Source: an uncultured Oscillospiraceae bacterium
Lineage (GTDB): Bacteria > Bacillota > Clostridia > Oscillospirales > Oscillospiraceae
Assembly: GCA_934569425.1 (NCBI GenBank)
Contig: CAKTKM010000071.1
Coordinates: 1 to 7,280, forward strand
DNA: 7,280 nucleotides
Direction: 5' to 3'
Shown here: one piece after another, positions 1-7,048 of the stretch
How positions within the stretch are numbered: the stretch's first letter is position 1
Layout of the letters: each line of letters starts with the position of its first letter
Translations under genes and position numbers: made by a program
The notes under the pieces: model-generated
The model's database searches: none
What the model was told of the DNA's origin: nothing
The model's input: the letters and a program-made list of their open reading frames with translations, nothing else

Positions 1-584
1 CCGCCACCATCATCAACCGCTATAAGGAGACCCGCCGCGCCCATCCCCTGTCGGCGGAGGGACGGAGCATCGAGCAGGCGGTGGCACTGGAGCGGCAGCT
101 TTTGCAGCCGGTGCGGGATCACGCCGACATCGTGCTGGACACCACCGCTTTTTCGGTGGGGAAGCTGCGCAGCGAGCTTTTGAATCTCTTCGGCCGCGAA
201 CGGGACCGTCAGGGGCTGCAGGTGGACGTGATGAGCTTCGGCTTCAAGTACGGACTGCCCATGGAATCGGATCTGGTGTTTGACGTGCGCTTTCTGCCCA
301 ATCCCTACTATGTGCCGGAGCTGAAGACCGGCACGGGGCTGGACGCGGCGGTGCGTGACTATGTGTTTTCCTTCCCCCAGACGGGGGAGTTTATGGCGCA
401 GCTGGAGAAGCTGCTGCTGTTCCTGCTGCCCCGGTATAACGCCGAGGGCAAGACGGTGCTGGTGATCTCCATAGGCTGCACCGGCGGGCATCACCGCAGC
501 GTGGCGGTGGCGCACGCGCTGGCGCAGACGCTGCGCACGGCGGGCTTTGCCGTAACGGAGAGCCACCGCGACATTTCCCGCTGA
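1..584 (+). CDS. rapZ: RapZ/YvcJ family nucleotide-binding protein, 3' part (5' end outside window)
   Basis: This is the C-terminal two thirds of RapZ (YvcJ in Bacillus), read from the codon at position 3 to the TGA at 582-584. About 193 residues are visible. The family is usually about 285-295 residues, so roughly the first 95-100, including the Walker A P-loop, lie left of the window. The visible part has the family hallmarks in order: RYKETRRAHPL (about 18-50), the GRS-IEQAV-LERQLL segment, VLDTT, SFGFKYGLP with FDVRFLPNPYY (about 234-311), and GCTGGHHRSV (474-503). In E. coli the C-terminal domain binds the small RNAs GlmY and GlmZ and controls glucosamine-6-phosphate synthase; in Bacillus the protein hydrolyses nucleotides and affects competence. 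Which role applies here cannot be read from the sequence. Gene order rapZ-yvcK-whiA supports the call. A GTG at 81 is in frame but internal, because homology continues upstream to the window edge. Confidence 0.96.
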   Translation, partial: ATIINRYKETRRAHPLSAEGRSIEQAVALERQLLQPVRDHADIVLDTTAFSVGKLRSELLNLFGRERDRQGLQVDVMSFGFKYGLPMESDLVFDVRFLPNPYYVPELKTGTGLDAAVRDYVFSFPQTGEFMAQLEKLLLFLLPRYNAEGKTVLVISIGCTGGHHRSVAVAHALAQTLRTAGFAVTESHRDISR

Positions 585-589
585 GGCGC

Positions 590-623
590 GGGACAGGGAA
601 AGGCAGGGGACGGATCGTGTCCC
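590..623 (+). promoter_or_regulatory. yvcK translation initiation region with possible competing hairpins
   Basis: The GTG start of yvcK (617-619) has a Shine-Dalgarno-like AGGGGA at 605-610, spaced 6 bases. Two short alternative stems overlap it. GGGAC (607-611) can pair with GTCCC (619-623) across a 7-base loop, hiding both the SD and part of the start codon. GGGACA (590-595) can instead pair with TGTCCC (618-623), leaving the SD in the loop. Both stems are perfect but only 5-6 bp. The ribosome site is well supported; a regulatory role for the stems is speculation. Confidence 0.4.
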
Positions 624-1633
624 AGTATTTTTATCATATTCCGCCGGAGAAGGGACCCAAAGTGGTAGGCATCGGCGGCGGAACGGGGCTGAGTACCCTG
701 CTGCGGGGGCTGAAGCTCTATACCCGCAACATCACCGCCATCGTCACGGTGGCGGACGACGGCGGCAGCACCGGATTGCTGCGGCAGGATCTGGGCATGG
801 CCGCGCCGGGGGACATCCGCAGCTGTTTGCAGTCCCTCGCCAATTGCGAGCCGCTGATGGCGCAGCTGATGGCCTACCGGTTTTCCGACGGGTCGCTGGC
901 GGGACAGAGCCTTGGCAACCTGCTGCTGGCGGCGCTGAACGACATCATGCCCAGCTTTGACAAGGCGGTGTCCGGTCTGAGCAAGGTGCTGGCCATTACC
1001 GGGCGGGTGCTGCCGGTGACCAACGAGAATGTCCAGCTGGAGGCCACCTTTGAAAACGGTGCCACCGTGCTGGGGGAATCCCGGATCTTTTACTGCAAGA
1101 AGAAGCAGGATTGCCGCATCCGCTCCGTCCGGCTGCTGCCGGAGCGTCCCAAGGCGCTGAGCGCGGCGGTGCAGGCCATCGAGGAGGCCGACATGATCGT
1201 GCTGGCGCCGGGGAGCCTGTATACCAGCATCATCCCCAACCTGCTGGTGGACGGCATCACGGAGGCCATCGCCCGCAGCGCGGCGGTGAAGCTGTATGTC
1301 TGCAACGTTATGACGCAGGAGGGGGAGACGGAGGGCTATACGGCGGCTGACCACATACAGGCGCTGTTCAGTCACAGTGCGCCGGGGCTGTTTCACCTGT
1401 GCCTGACCAATTCCACCCCCATTCCGGAGACCATCGCCCGCCGCTATGCCGCGGAGGGGGCGGAGCCCATCCGTCACGACACGGAGCGCTGCCGCGCCTT
1501 GGGTGTGGAGCTGATCGACCGGCCGGTGGCGGCGCTGGAGAATGGACTGGTGCGTCACAATCCCGGGCATCTTGCCCATGAGCTGATGACCGTTTACGAG
1601 GAGTACACACGAAAAGACTCTGCCATCAATTGA
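617..1633 (+). CDS. yvcK: YvcK/CofD-like protein (gluconeogenesis factor, UDP-sugar binding)
   Basis: This 338-residue protein belongs to the YvcK branch of the CofD-like family and has about the usual length. Visible motifs are the N-terminal Rossmann glycine loop GIGGGTG (residues 18-24), VADDGGSTG (45-53), PGDIRSCL (64-71), GNLLLAAL (100-107), LPVTNENVQLEA (132-143), APGSLYTSIIPNLL (197-210) and NVMTQEGETEGYT (230-242). In Bacillus and Listeria, YvcK binds UDP-sugars and is needed for growth on gluconeogenic carbon sources and for normal cell shape and wall synthesis. It is cytosolic; no signal peptide or membrane segment is seen. The GTG at 617 is chosen because it has an SD at 605-610 and gives a short leader before the glycine loop; the next in-frame GTG (662) would cut into the first beta strand. 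It follows rapZ by 32 bases and precedes whiA by 14, in the conserved order. CofD itself (F420 synthesis) is unlikely given these neighbours. Confidence 0.96.
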   Translation: MSQYFYHIPPEKGPKVVGIGGGTGLSTLLRGLKLYTRNITAIVTVADDGGSTGLLRQDLGMAAPGDIRSCLQSLANCEPLMAQLMAYRFSDGSLAGQSLGNLLLAALNDIMPSFDKAVSGLSKVLAITGRVLPVTNENVQLEATFENGATVLGESRIFYCKKKQDCRIRSVRLLPERPKALSAAVQAIEEADMIVLAPGSLYTSIIPNLLVDGITEAIARSAAVKLYVCNVMTQEGETEGYTAADHIQALFSHSAPGLFHLCLTNSTPIPETIARRYAAEGAEPIRHDTERCRALGVELIDRPVAALENGLVRHNPGHLAHELMTVYEEYTRKDSAIN

Positions 1634-1634
1634 C

Positions 1635-1642
1635 AAGGAGGG
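1635..1642 (+). promoter_or_regulatory. Ribosome binding site of whiA
   Basis: AAGGAGGG lies 5 bases before the ATG at 1648, an almost ideal match to the 16S anti-SD. It decides the whiA start: an in-frame TTG at 1630, overlapping the yvcK stop, has no comparable site and lies upstream of this one. Confidence 0.85.
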
Positions 1643-1647
1643 CAGCC

Positions 1648-2550
1648 ATGCAATCGTTTTCCTATAAGGCAAAGGCGGAGCTGTGCCGCGCACCGGTGCA
1701 GCGGCTGTGCTGCGCCCGCGCCGAGAGCTATGGCGCGCTGCTGTATAGCAATACCTTCACCGTGCGGGAGGTGCGGATCATCACGGAGAATCCGGAGTTT
1801 GCCGCCCGGCTGCCCCGCCTGTTCCAGCGGGCGTTCAATGTACGGTTCGACCGTGTGCCGGAGGAAGTGTCCGGCGGCAAGCTGATCTTTCAGATCACGG
1901 ATCCGGAGAAGCTGCGGCGGATCCTGGACACGCTGGGGTATGACCCGCGGCAGGCGCTGGTGATGCATGTGAACTTCGCCCTGCTGGAGGATGACTGCTG
2001 CCGCGCGGCGTTTCTGCGGGGCGCGTTTCTGGCCGGCGGCAGCGTGACCGATCCGGAGAAGCGGTATCATCTGGAGCTGTGTACTTCCCATGCGCAGGCC
2101 AGCCGGGAAGTATCGGCGCTGCTGCAGGAGATGGGCTTCTTGCCCCGCAGCGTGACCCGGGGCGGCAGCGCGGTCATCTATTTCAAGCAGTCGGAGCATA
2201 TTGAGGATCTGCTGACTACACTGGGTGCGCCGGTGGCCGCCACGGAGATCATGACCGCCAAGGTGGACAAGGAGATCCGCAACGGCGCCAACCGTGCCAT
2301 GAACTGCGACATGGCCAATGTGAACAAGACGCTGGACGCGGTGGCGGCGCAGCAGGAGGCTATCGAGAAGCTGGAAAGAGCCGGTGTGCTGGACAGGCTG
2401 CCGGAGAAGATACAGGAGACGGCGCGGCTGCGGCTGCAAAATCCGGAGCTGCCGCTGGCGCAGCTGGCGGCGCTGTTCGATCCGCCTATCAGCAAATCCT
2501 GCTTGAACCATCGGATACGAAAGATCATGGAGGAGGCACGAAAGCTATGA
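1648..2550 (+). CDS. whiA: WhiA, sporulation/cell-division DNA-binding regulator
   Basis: This 300-residue protein matches WhiA in length and layout. The N-terminal WhiA domain starts FSYKAKAELCR (residues 4-14) and covers about 20-110. A degenerate LAGLIDADG homing-endonuclease fold follows, with the signature RGAFLAGGSVTDPEK (124-138). The linker NRAMNCDMANVNKTLDA (215-231) is highly typical. The C-terminal helix-turn-helix runs about 249-295 and includes LPEKIQETARLRLQNPE and DPPISKSCLNHRIRKI. WhiA controls sporulation septation in Streptomyces and affects division and chromosome segregation in Bacillus; it binds DNA and is not an active endonuclease. The ATG at 1648 is supported by AAGGAGGG at 1635-1642. 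The gene ends in ATGA, sharing bases with the start of the cysteine-rich gene. Its final sense codon is CTA (2545-2547), the only CTA, TTA or TCA in the gene, and its A is the A of the next gene's ATG. Confidence 0.96.
   Translation: MQSFSYKAKAELCRAPVQRLCCARAESYGALLYSNTFTVREVRIITENPEFAARLPRLFQRAFNVRFDRVPEEVSGGKLIFQITDPEKLRRILDTLGYDPRQALVMHVNFALLEDDCCRAAFLRGAFLAGGSVTDPEKRYHLELCTSHAQASREVSALLQEMGFLPRSVTRGGSAVIYFKQSEHIEDLLTTLGAPVAATEIMTAKVDKEIRNGANRAMNCDMANVNKTLDAVAAQQEAIEKLERAGVLDRLPEKIQETARLRLQNPELPLAQLAALFDPPISKSCLNHRIRKIMEEARKL
2529..2536 (+). promoter_or_regulatory. Ribosome binding site of the C_GCAxxG_C_C gene, inside the whiA end
   Basis: GGAGGAGG lies inside the last codons of whiA, 10 bases before the ATG at 2547. 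It supports that start over a second in-frame ATG at 2556. With the ATGA overlap it suggests coupling of translation from whiA into the next gene. Confidence 0.7.
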
Positions 2551-2996
2551 CAAAGATGGAAAGATGCCAACGAGCGAAGGAATATCATGAAAAGGGTCTG
2601 AACTGCGGACAAGCCGTGCTGCTGGCCTTTCCGGACGTGACCGGCCTGACGGAGCGGCAGAGTATGGCCATCGCCAGCGGCTTCGGCGGCGGTCTGCGCT
2701 GCGGCGGCGTGTGCGGCGTGGTCAACGCCGCGGCGGTGGTGTTGGGAACGGCGTATCCCGCCACGCTGGAAAACGGTTCCGAAGGCAAGAAGCGCTCCAC
2801 CCAATTGACACAGGAGTTTCAGCGCCGCTTTACCGAGCGGTTCCGGAAACTGGACTGCCATGACCTGCTGGCGGAAAAAGACATCGAGGGTACCGCCGCC
2901 GCGCAGGAGCTGGGCGTGACGCAGCATTGCCGTTTGCTGGTAGTGTCCGGCGTAGAGCTGCTGTGCGATATGCTCGCTGAGCTGGAGGAGCGGTAA
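2547..2996 (+). CDS. C_GCAxxG_C_C family probable redox-active cysteine protein
   Basis: This 149-residue protein looks like the C_GCAxxG_C_C family (putative redox-active proteins, common in anaerobes), whose biochemical role is not established. The family pattern is visible: KGLNCGQAVLLAF (residues 16-28, Cys20), the glycine-rich SGFGGGLRCGGVCGVVNAAAVVLG (44-67, Cys52 and Cys56), FRKLDCHDLL (99-108, Cys104) and HCRLLVVSGVELL (127-139, Cys128). Cys7 and Cys140 are additional. The cysteines could bind a metal or iron-sulfur cluster or form disulfides; this is inference. No signal peptide or membrane helix is evident, so it is probably cytosolic. The ATG at 2547 overlaps the whiA stop (ATGA) and the TAA at 2994-2996 overlaps the dnaE ATG (TAATG). 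It is thus embedded between whiA and dnaE and probably co-translated with both. In Bacillus the gene after whiA is crh, an HPr-like protein; this protein is unrelated to HPr. Confidence 0.88.
   Translation: MTKMERCQRAKEYHEKGLNCGQAVLLAFPDVTGLTERQSMAIASGFGGGLRCGGVCGVVNAAAVVLGTAYPATLENGSEGKKRSTQLTQEFQRRFTERFRKLDCHDLLAEKDIEGTAAAQELGVTQHCRLLVVSGVELLCDMLAELEER
2984..2990 (+). promoter_or_regulatory. Ribosome binding site of dnaE, inside the preceding gene
   Basis: GGAGGAG lies in the last codons of the cysteine-rich gene, 5 bases before the dnaE ATG at 2996. With the TAATG overlap it fixes the dnaE start, so that residues 5-9 form the first PHP metal-binding motif. Confidence 0.75.
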
Positions 2997-5900
2997 TGGC
3001 CTTTGCCCACCTGCATGTCCATACGGAATACAGTCTTCTGGACGGCGCCTGCCGCATCCGTGACCTGCCCAAGCTGGTCAAGGAGATGGGGCAGACCGCC
3101 TGCGCCATCACCGACCACGGCGCCATGTACGGCGCCATAGATTTCTACCGTGCCTGCAAGGCGGAAGGGATCCATCCCGTCATCGGCTGCGAGGTCTATG
3201 TGGCGCGCCGCACCCGCTTTGACAAGCAGCATGAATTCGATACCGAGTCCCGCCATCTGGTGCTGCTGTGCCGGAACGAGACGGGCTACCGCAACCTGTC
3301 CTACATGGTGTCGCAGGCCTATATCGAGGGCTTTTACATGAAGCCCCGCATCGACCTGACGCTGCTGCGCCAGCACAGCGAAGGGCTGATCGGCCTGAGC
3401 GCGTGTCTGGCCGGCGAGATCCCCAAGCGGATCCTCGGCGGCGATTATGAGGGCGCCAAGGCCTACGCGCTGGAGCTGCAGGAGATCCTGGGAGAGGGCA
3501 ACTTCTACCTTGAGCTGCAGGATCACGGCATCGCCGAGCAGACCACCGTCAACCGCGCCCTGCTGCGCATCCACAATGAGACCGGCATCCCGCTGGTATG
3601 TACCAACGACGCCCACTATCTGCGGAAGGAGGACGCCGAGAGTCACGATGTGCTGCTGTGCATCCAGACGGGGAAAACGGTGGATGACGAGAACCGTATG
3701 CGCTATGAGCCGCGAAACTTCTACCTGCGCTCCACGGAGGAGATGGAGGCGCTGTTCTCCGGCTATCCGGACGCGGTGGAGAACACACAACGCATCGCTG
3801 ACCGCTGCCAACTGGAATTCACCTTCGGCAAGTACCACCTGCCGGAGTTCAAGCTGCCGCCCGGCTATGATTCGCCCACCTATCTCCGTAAGCTGTGCGA
3901 CGAGGGCTTTACCAAGCGCTACGGCGCAGAGAAGGCGGAATACCGCCGTCAGCTGGAATACGAGCTGGACATGATCGAGAAAATGGGCTTTACCGATTAT
4001 TTCCTCATCGTGTCGGACTTTGTGCGCTATGCCCGGGAGGCGGGCATCCCCGTCGGCCCCGGCCGCGGCAGCGCCGCCGGCTCCATGGTGGCCTACTGCC
4101 TGCATATCACGGACATCGACCCCATGCAGTATCAGCTGTACTTCGAGCGTTTTTTGAATCCGGAGCGCGTGTCCATGCCGGATATTGATATGGACTTCGG
4201 CGATACCCGGCGGGGCGAAGTGGTGGAGTACGTTCGCCGCAAGTACGGCGACGACCATGTGGCGCAGATCGTCACCTTCGGCACCATGGCCGCCCGGGGC
4301 GCCATCCGGGACGTGGGACGGGCGCTGAACATGACCTATGCCGAGGTGGACGTGGTGGCCAAGCTGGTACCCTCCGGCCCCAGCGCGCTGCATATCACGC
4401 TGGACGATGCCCTGAAGCTGTCCCGCCAATTGTCCGACCTGTATGAGACAGACGAGCGGGTGAGAAAGCTCATCGACACCGCCAAGGCGCTGGAGGGGAT
4501 GCCCCGCCACGCCTCCACCCACGCCGCGGGCGTGGTCATTACCCGGCTTCCGGTGTATGAATATGTGCCGCTGGCCCGCAATGATGAGTCCATCGTCTGC
4601 CAGTACAACATGATCACGCTGGAGGAGCTGGGACTGCTGAAGATGGACTTCCTCGGTCTGCGGAACCTGACGGTGCTGGACGACGCGGTGAAAATGGTGC
4701 GGCGGTATCAGCCGGACTTTGACATCGAAAAGATCCCCATGGACGATCCGGAGGTCTTTCGGATGCTGACGGAGGGACGTACCTCCGGCGTGTTCCAGAT
4801 GGAATCCACCGGCATGACCGGCGTGTGTCTGGGGCTGAAGCCCCAGTCCATCGAGGATATTACCGCCATCATCGCGCTGTACCGTCCCGGACCCATGGAG
4901 TCCATTCCCAGATTCATCGCCAGCAAACACGATCCCAAGCTGGTCAGCTACAAGCATCCCAAGCTGGAGCCGATCCTGTCGGGAACCTACGGCTGCATCG
5001 TCTATCAGGAGCAGGTCATCAAGATCTTTCAGGAGCTGGCGGGCTATTCGCTGGGGCAGGCGGACATGGTGCGCCGCGCCATGTCCAAGAAGAAGGCCAA
5101 GGACGTGGAGCGGGAGCGGGAAGCCTTTCTCCACGGCGACGAGAGCCGCCAGATCAAAGGCTGCGTGGCCAACGGTATTCCGGAAGCCACGGCGCAGGCC
5201 ATCTATGACGAGATCTACGATTTCGCCAACTATGCCTTCAACAAGGCACACGCCGTTTCCTACGCGGTGGTGGCCTATCAGACGGCGTATTTCAAGTGCC
5301 ACTATACCAAGGAATACATGGCGGCGCTGCTGACCTCGGTGCTGGACAACTCCGACAAGGTATCGGAGTATATTGCTGAGTGCCGCAACTGCAATATCCG
5401 GCTGCTGCCGCCGGATGTGAACCGCTCCTATGACGGTTTCACCGTGGAGGAGGACGGCATCCGCTTCGGTCTGGTGGCCATCAAGAATATTGGCCGGGGC
5501 TTCATCCGCGCCATGGTGCGGGAGCGGGAGAGCGGCGGCGCGTTCCGCTCGTTCCACGACTTCTGCCAGCGGATGTTTGACTACGGCGACATGAACAAGC
5601 GGGCGGTGGAGAACCTGATCAAGGCCGGCGCCTTCGACGCCTTCGGAACCTATCGCTCCCAGCTGCTGCGGATCTACGAAAAGGTGCTGGACGCCATCGC
5701 CGACAGCCGCAAGGTGAATGTGGAGGGACAGCTGGACATGTTCAGCATGGCCTCCGGCGGAGACGGCGGCGGTCATACGGCGGAGATCCCGCTGCCGGAC
5801 ATTCCGGAGTTTACCGCCACGGAGCGAATGTTCATGGAGAAGGAGACCACGGGCCTGTACCTCAGCGGGCATCCCATGGAGGACTACCGCGCCGCCGCGC

Positions 5901-6505
5901 AGGCGGTGGGCGCCACGCCTATTCACGACATCCTTTCGGACGTGGAGGATACGGACGGCCCCACGCGCTTTGTGGACGGGCAGATCGTTACGGTGGCGGG
6001 TATCGTTACCGCCAACAAGACCCGTACCACCAAGAAAAACACCCTGATGGCCTATGTAACGGTGGAGGATGAGATCTCCTCCGTGGAATTGATCTGCTTT
6101 AGCCGTACCATCGAAAACTGCGGCAGCTATATGGCGGTCAATACGCCGGTGGTGGTGCGGGGCAAGCTGTCCCTGCGGGATGAAAAGCCGCCCCAGATCC
6201 TGTGCGAGTCCATCTATCCCCTGAATACGGAGGATGCCGCCAATATCCCGGCCCAGCTTCAGGTGGGCGGCGATCAGGTGCTGTATCTGCGGGTGCCGGG
6301 GATGGACAGCGTGGCCTTCCGCCATATCCAGCTGGTGATGACCATGTTTGACGGAGAGGATATTGTGAAGATCCGCCTTGCCGACAGCGGCAAGGCGCTG
6401 GCGGGAAAGTGCCTGTGCCATCCGGCGCTGCTGGAGGAGTGCCGTCAGTGGCTGGGTCAGCAGAATGTGGTGGTGCGCCGGCGGACAGAGCCACAGGCGC
6501 AATGA
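2996..6505 (+). CDS. dnaE: DNA polymerase III subunit alpha, DnaE (C-family polymerase with PHP domain)
   Basis: This 1169-residue protein is a full-length bacterial C-family replicative polymerase, close in length to E. coli DnaE (1160). Domains in order: a PHP domain (about 1-275) starting HLHVHTEYSLLDG; the palm and fingers with GPGRGSAAGS (354-363), the catalytic PDIDMDF (Asp396 and Asp398), RHASTHAAG (504-512), the third catalytic Asp551 in KMDFLGL, YRPGPMES (629-636), YQEQVIKI (670-677) and FNKAHAVSYAVVAY (748-761); a helix-hairpin-helix region around IKNIG (829-833); a probable beta-clamp motif QLDMF (912-916); and an OB fold (about 996-1075). All residues expected for the nine-ligand PHP site appear present: His7, His9, Asp16, His41, Glu66, His87, Cys137, Asp205, His207. 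In E. coli this site is degenerate; in Thermus and mycobacterial DnaE an intact site gives 3'-5' proofreading. Most Firmicutes also carry PolC, not seen here, so whether this is the main or the accessory polymerase is undecided. The start overlaps the upstream stop (TAATG). Confidence 0.97.
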   Translation: MAFAHLHVHTEYSLLDGACRIRDLPKLVKEMGQTACAITDHGAMYGAIDFYRACKAEGIHPVIGCEVYVARRTRFDKQHEFDTESRHLVLLCRNETGYRNLSYMVSQAYIEGFYMKPRIDLTLLRQHSEGLIGLSACLAGEIPKRILGGDYEGAKAYALELQEILGEGNFYLELQDHGIAEQTTVNRALLRIHNETGIPLVCTNDAHYLRKEDAESHDVLLCIQTGKTVDDENRMRYEPRNFYLRSTEEMEALFSGYPDAVENTQRIADRCQLEFTFGKYHLPEFKLPPGYDSPTYLRKLCDEGFTKRYGAEKAEYRRQLEYELDMIEKMGFTDYFLIVSDFVRYAREAGIPVGPGRGSAAGSMVAYCLHITDIDPMQYQLYFERFLNPERVSMPDIDMDFGDTRRGEVVEYVRRKYGDDHVAQIVTFGTMAARGAIRDVGRALNMTYAEVDVVAKLVPSGPSALHITLDDALKLSRQLSDLYETDERVRKLIDTAKALEGMPRHASTHAAGVVITRLPVYEYVPLARNDESIVCQYNMITLEELGLLKMDFLGLRNLTVLDDAVKMVRRYQPDFDIEKIPMDDPEVFRMLTEGRTSGVFQMESTGMTGVCLGLKPQSIEDITAIIALYRPGPMESIPRFIASKHDPKLVSYKHPKLEPILSGTYGCIVYQEQVIKIFQELAGYSLGQADMVRRAMSKKKAKDVEREREAFLHGDESRQIKGCVANGIPEATAQAIYDEIYDFANYAFNKAHAVSYAVVAYQTAYFKCHYTKEYMAALLTSVLDNSDKVSEYIAECRNCNIRLLPPDVNRSYDGFTVEEDGIRFGLVAIKNIGRGFIRAMVRERESGGAFRSFHDFCQRMFDYGDMNKRAVENLIKAGAFDAFGTYRSQLLRIYEKVLDAIADSRKVNVEGQLDMFSMASGGDGGGHTAEIPLPDIPEFTATERMFMEKETTGLYLSGHPMEDYRAAAQAVGATPIHDILSDVEDTDGPTRFVDGQIVTVAGIVTANKTRTTKKNTLMAYVTVEDEISSVELICFSRTIENCGSYMAVNTPVVVRGKLSLRDEKPPQILCESIYPLNTEDAANIPAQLQVGGDQVLYLRVPGMDSVAFRHIQLVMTMFDGEDIVKIRLADSGKALAGKCLCHPALLEECRQWLGQQNVVVRRRTEPQAQ

Positions 6506-6510
6506 CAGGG

Positions 6511-6517
6511 AAGGGAG
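6511..6517 (+). promoter_or_regulatory. Ribosome binding site of the DUF4364 gene
   Basis: AAGGGAG lies in the 21-base gap after dnaE, 9 bases before the ATG at 6527. It is an acceptable but weaker and more distant site than those of whiA and dnaE. Confidence 0.6.
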
Positions 6518-6526
6518 CGTGAGAAG

Positions 6527-7048
6527 ATGAGCGCGGGATTTATCCGTGACAAGCTGGAGATCAAATTTCTGATCCTGTATGTGGCGGCAGGCGTGGCGGA
6601 GCCGATGCCCCTGAGCGATGTGCAGTCGCTGACCATGATCGACGACGGTATTGACTATTTTGCCTTTTCCCAGTGCCTCGGTGAGCTGGTGGAGACTGAT
6701 CATCTGCGGCTGGATCAGCAGCAGCGGTATATCATCACCGCCAAGGGGCTGAAAAACAGTGGTATCTGCCAGTCCAGCCTGCCGTTATCCGTTCGTATGA
6801 AGGCGGACAGGCTGATCGCGGAGTACCGGCAGGAGCTGTTGCGCCGTGCGCAGGTGCGGGCGGAGGTGGCGCGCCGGGAGAACGGTACCTACACCGTGGA
6901 GCTGAATCTCAGCGACGATGTGGACAACGTGATGCAGCTGCGGCTGATGGTGGCCACAAAGGAAATGGCCGACGATCTGGCGCGGCGGTTTCAGGAAAAT
7001 CCCGAGCAGGTGTATTCACAGGTGGTGAACGCCCTGTACGGGGAATGA
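6527..7048 (+). CDS. DUF4364 family protein, probable winged-helix
   Basis: This 173-residue protein resembles DUF4364, a Firmicutes family of unknown function. Recognisable parts are the start FIRDKLEIKFLILYVA (residues 5-20), LTMIDDGIDYFAFSQCLGEL (35-54), YIITAKGLK (68-76) and SSLPLSVR (83-90). The first about 95 residues have the helix / strand-turn layout of winged-helix proteins such as PadR or MarR relatives, with YIITAKG resembling the wing strand. The rest has a basic helical stretch (about 94-118), a strand TYTVELNLS (121-129) and a helical end. DNA binding is inferred from the fold guess only; no target is known. No signal peptide or membrane segment is seen. It is the last gene of the operon, 21 bases after dnaE and followed by a strong terminator. 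It uses TTA (SLPLS) and TCA codons that are absent from dnaE and yvcK, so its codon use is slightly less biased. Confidence 0.85.
   Translation: MSAGFIRDKLEIKFLILYVAAGVAEPMPLSDVQSLTMIDDGIDYFAFSQCLGELVETDHLRLDQQQRYIITAKGLKNSGICQSSLPLSVRMKADRLIAEYRQELLRRAQVRAEVARRENGTYTVELNLSDDVDNVMQLRLMVATKEMADDLARRFQENPEQVYSQVVNALYGE

Noticed and set aside
81..584. rapZ starting at the GTG at 81 as a complete short gene
   Set aside because: RapZ-like sequence (RYKETRRAHPL) continues in frame to the left edge, so the gene is cut by the window rather than short.
1630..1650. TTG at 1630 as the whiA start
   Set aside because: It precedes the strong ribosome site at 1635-1642 and overlaps the yvcK stop; the ATG at 1648 has ideal spacing and gives the normal WhiA N-terminus.
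491..1693. Antisense open frame of 400 codons opposite yvcK
   Set aside because: It is in register with yvcK and explained by the same missing codons; yvcK has clear family motifs on the plus strand.
1999..2262. LAGLIDADG homing endonuclease as a mobile element
   Set aside because: The degenerate LAGLIDADG fold is a normal part of WhiA and not a sign of an intron or intein.
1594..2511. Antisense open frame of 305 codons opposite whiA
   Set aside because: It is in register with whiA and its product is low-complexity Gln/Arg/Leu; whiA is unmistakable on the plus strand.
2819..6703. Antisense open frame of 1294 codons opposite dnaE
   Set aside because: It is in exact register with dnaE codons, so it exists only because dnaE lacks TTA, CTA and TCA. 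Its His/Gln/Leu/Ala-rich product resembles no protein family.
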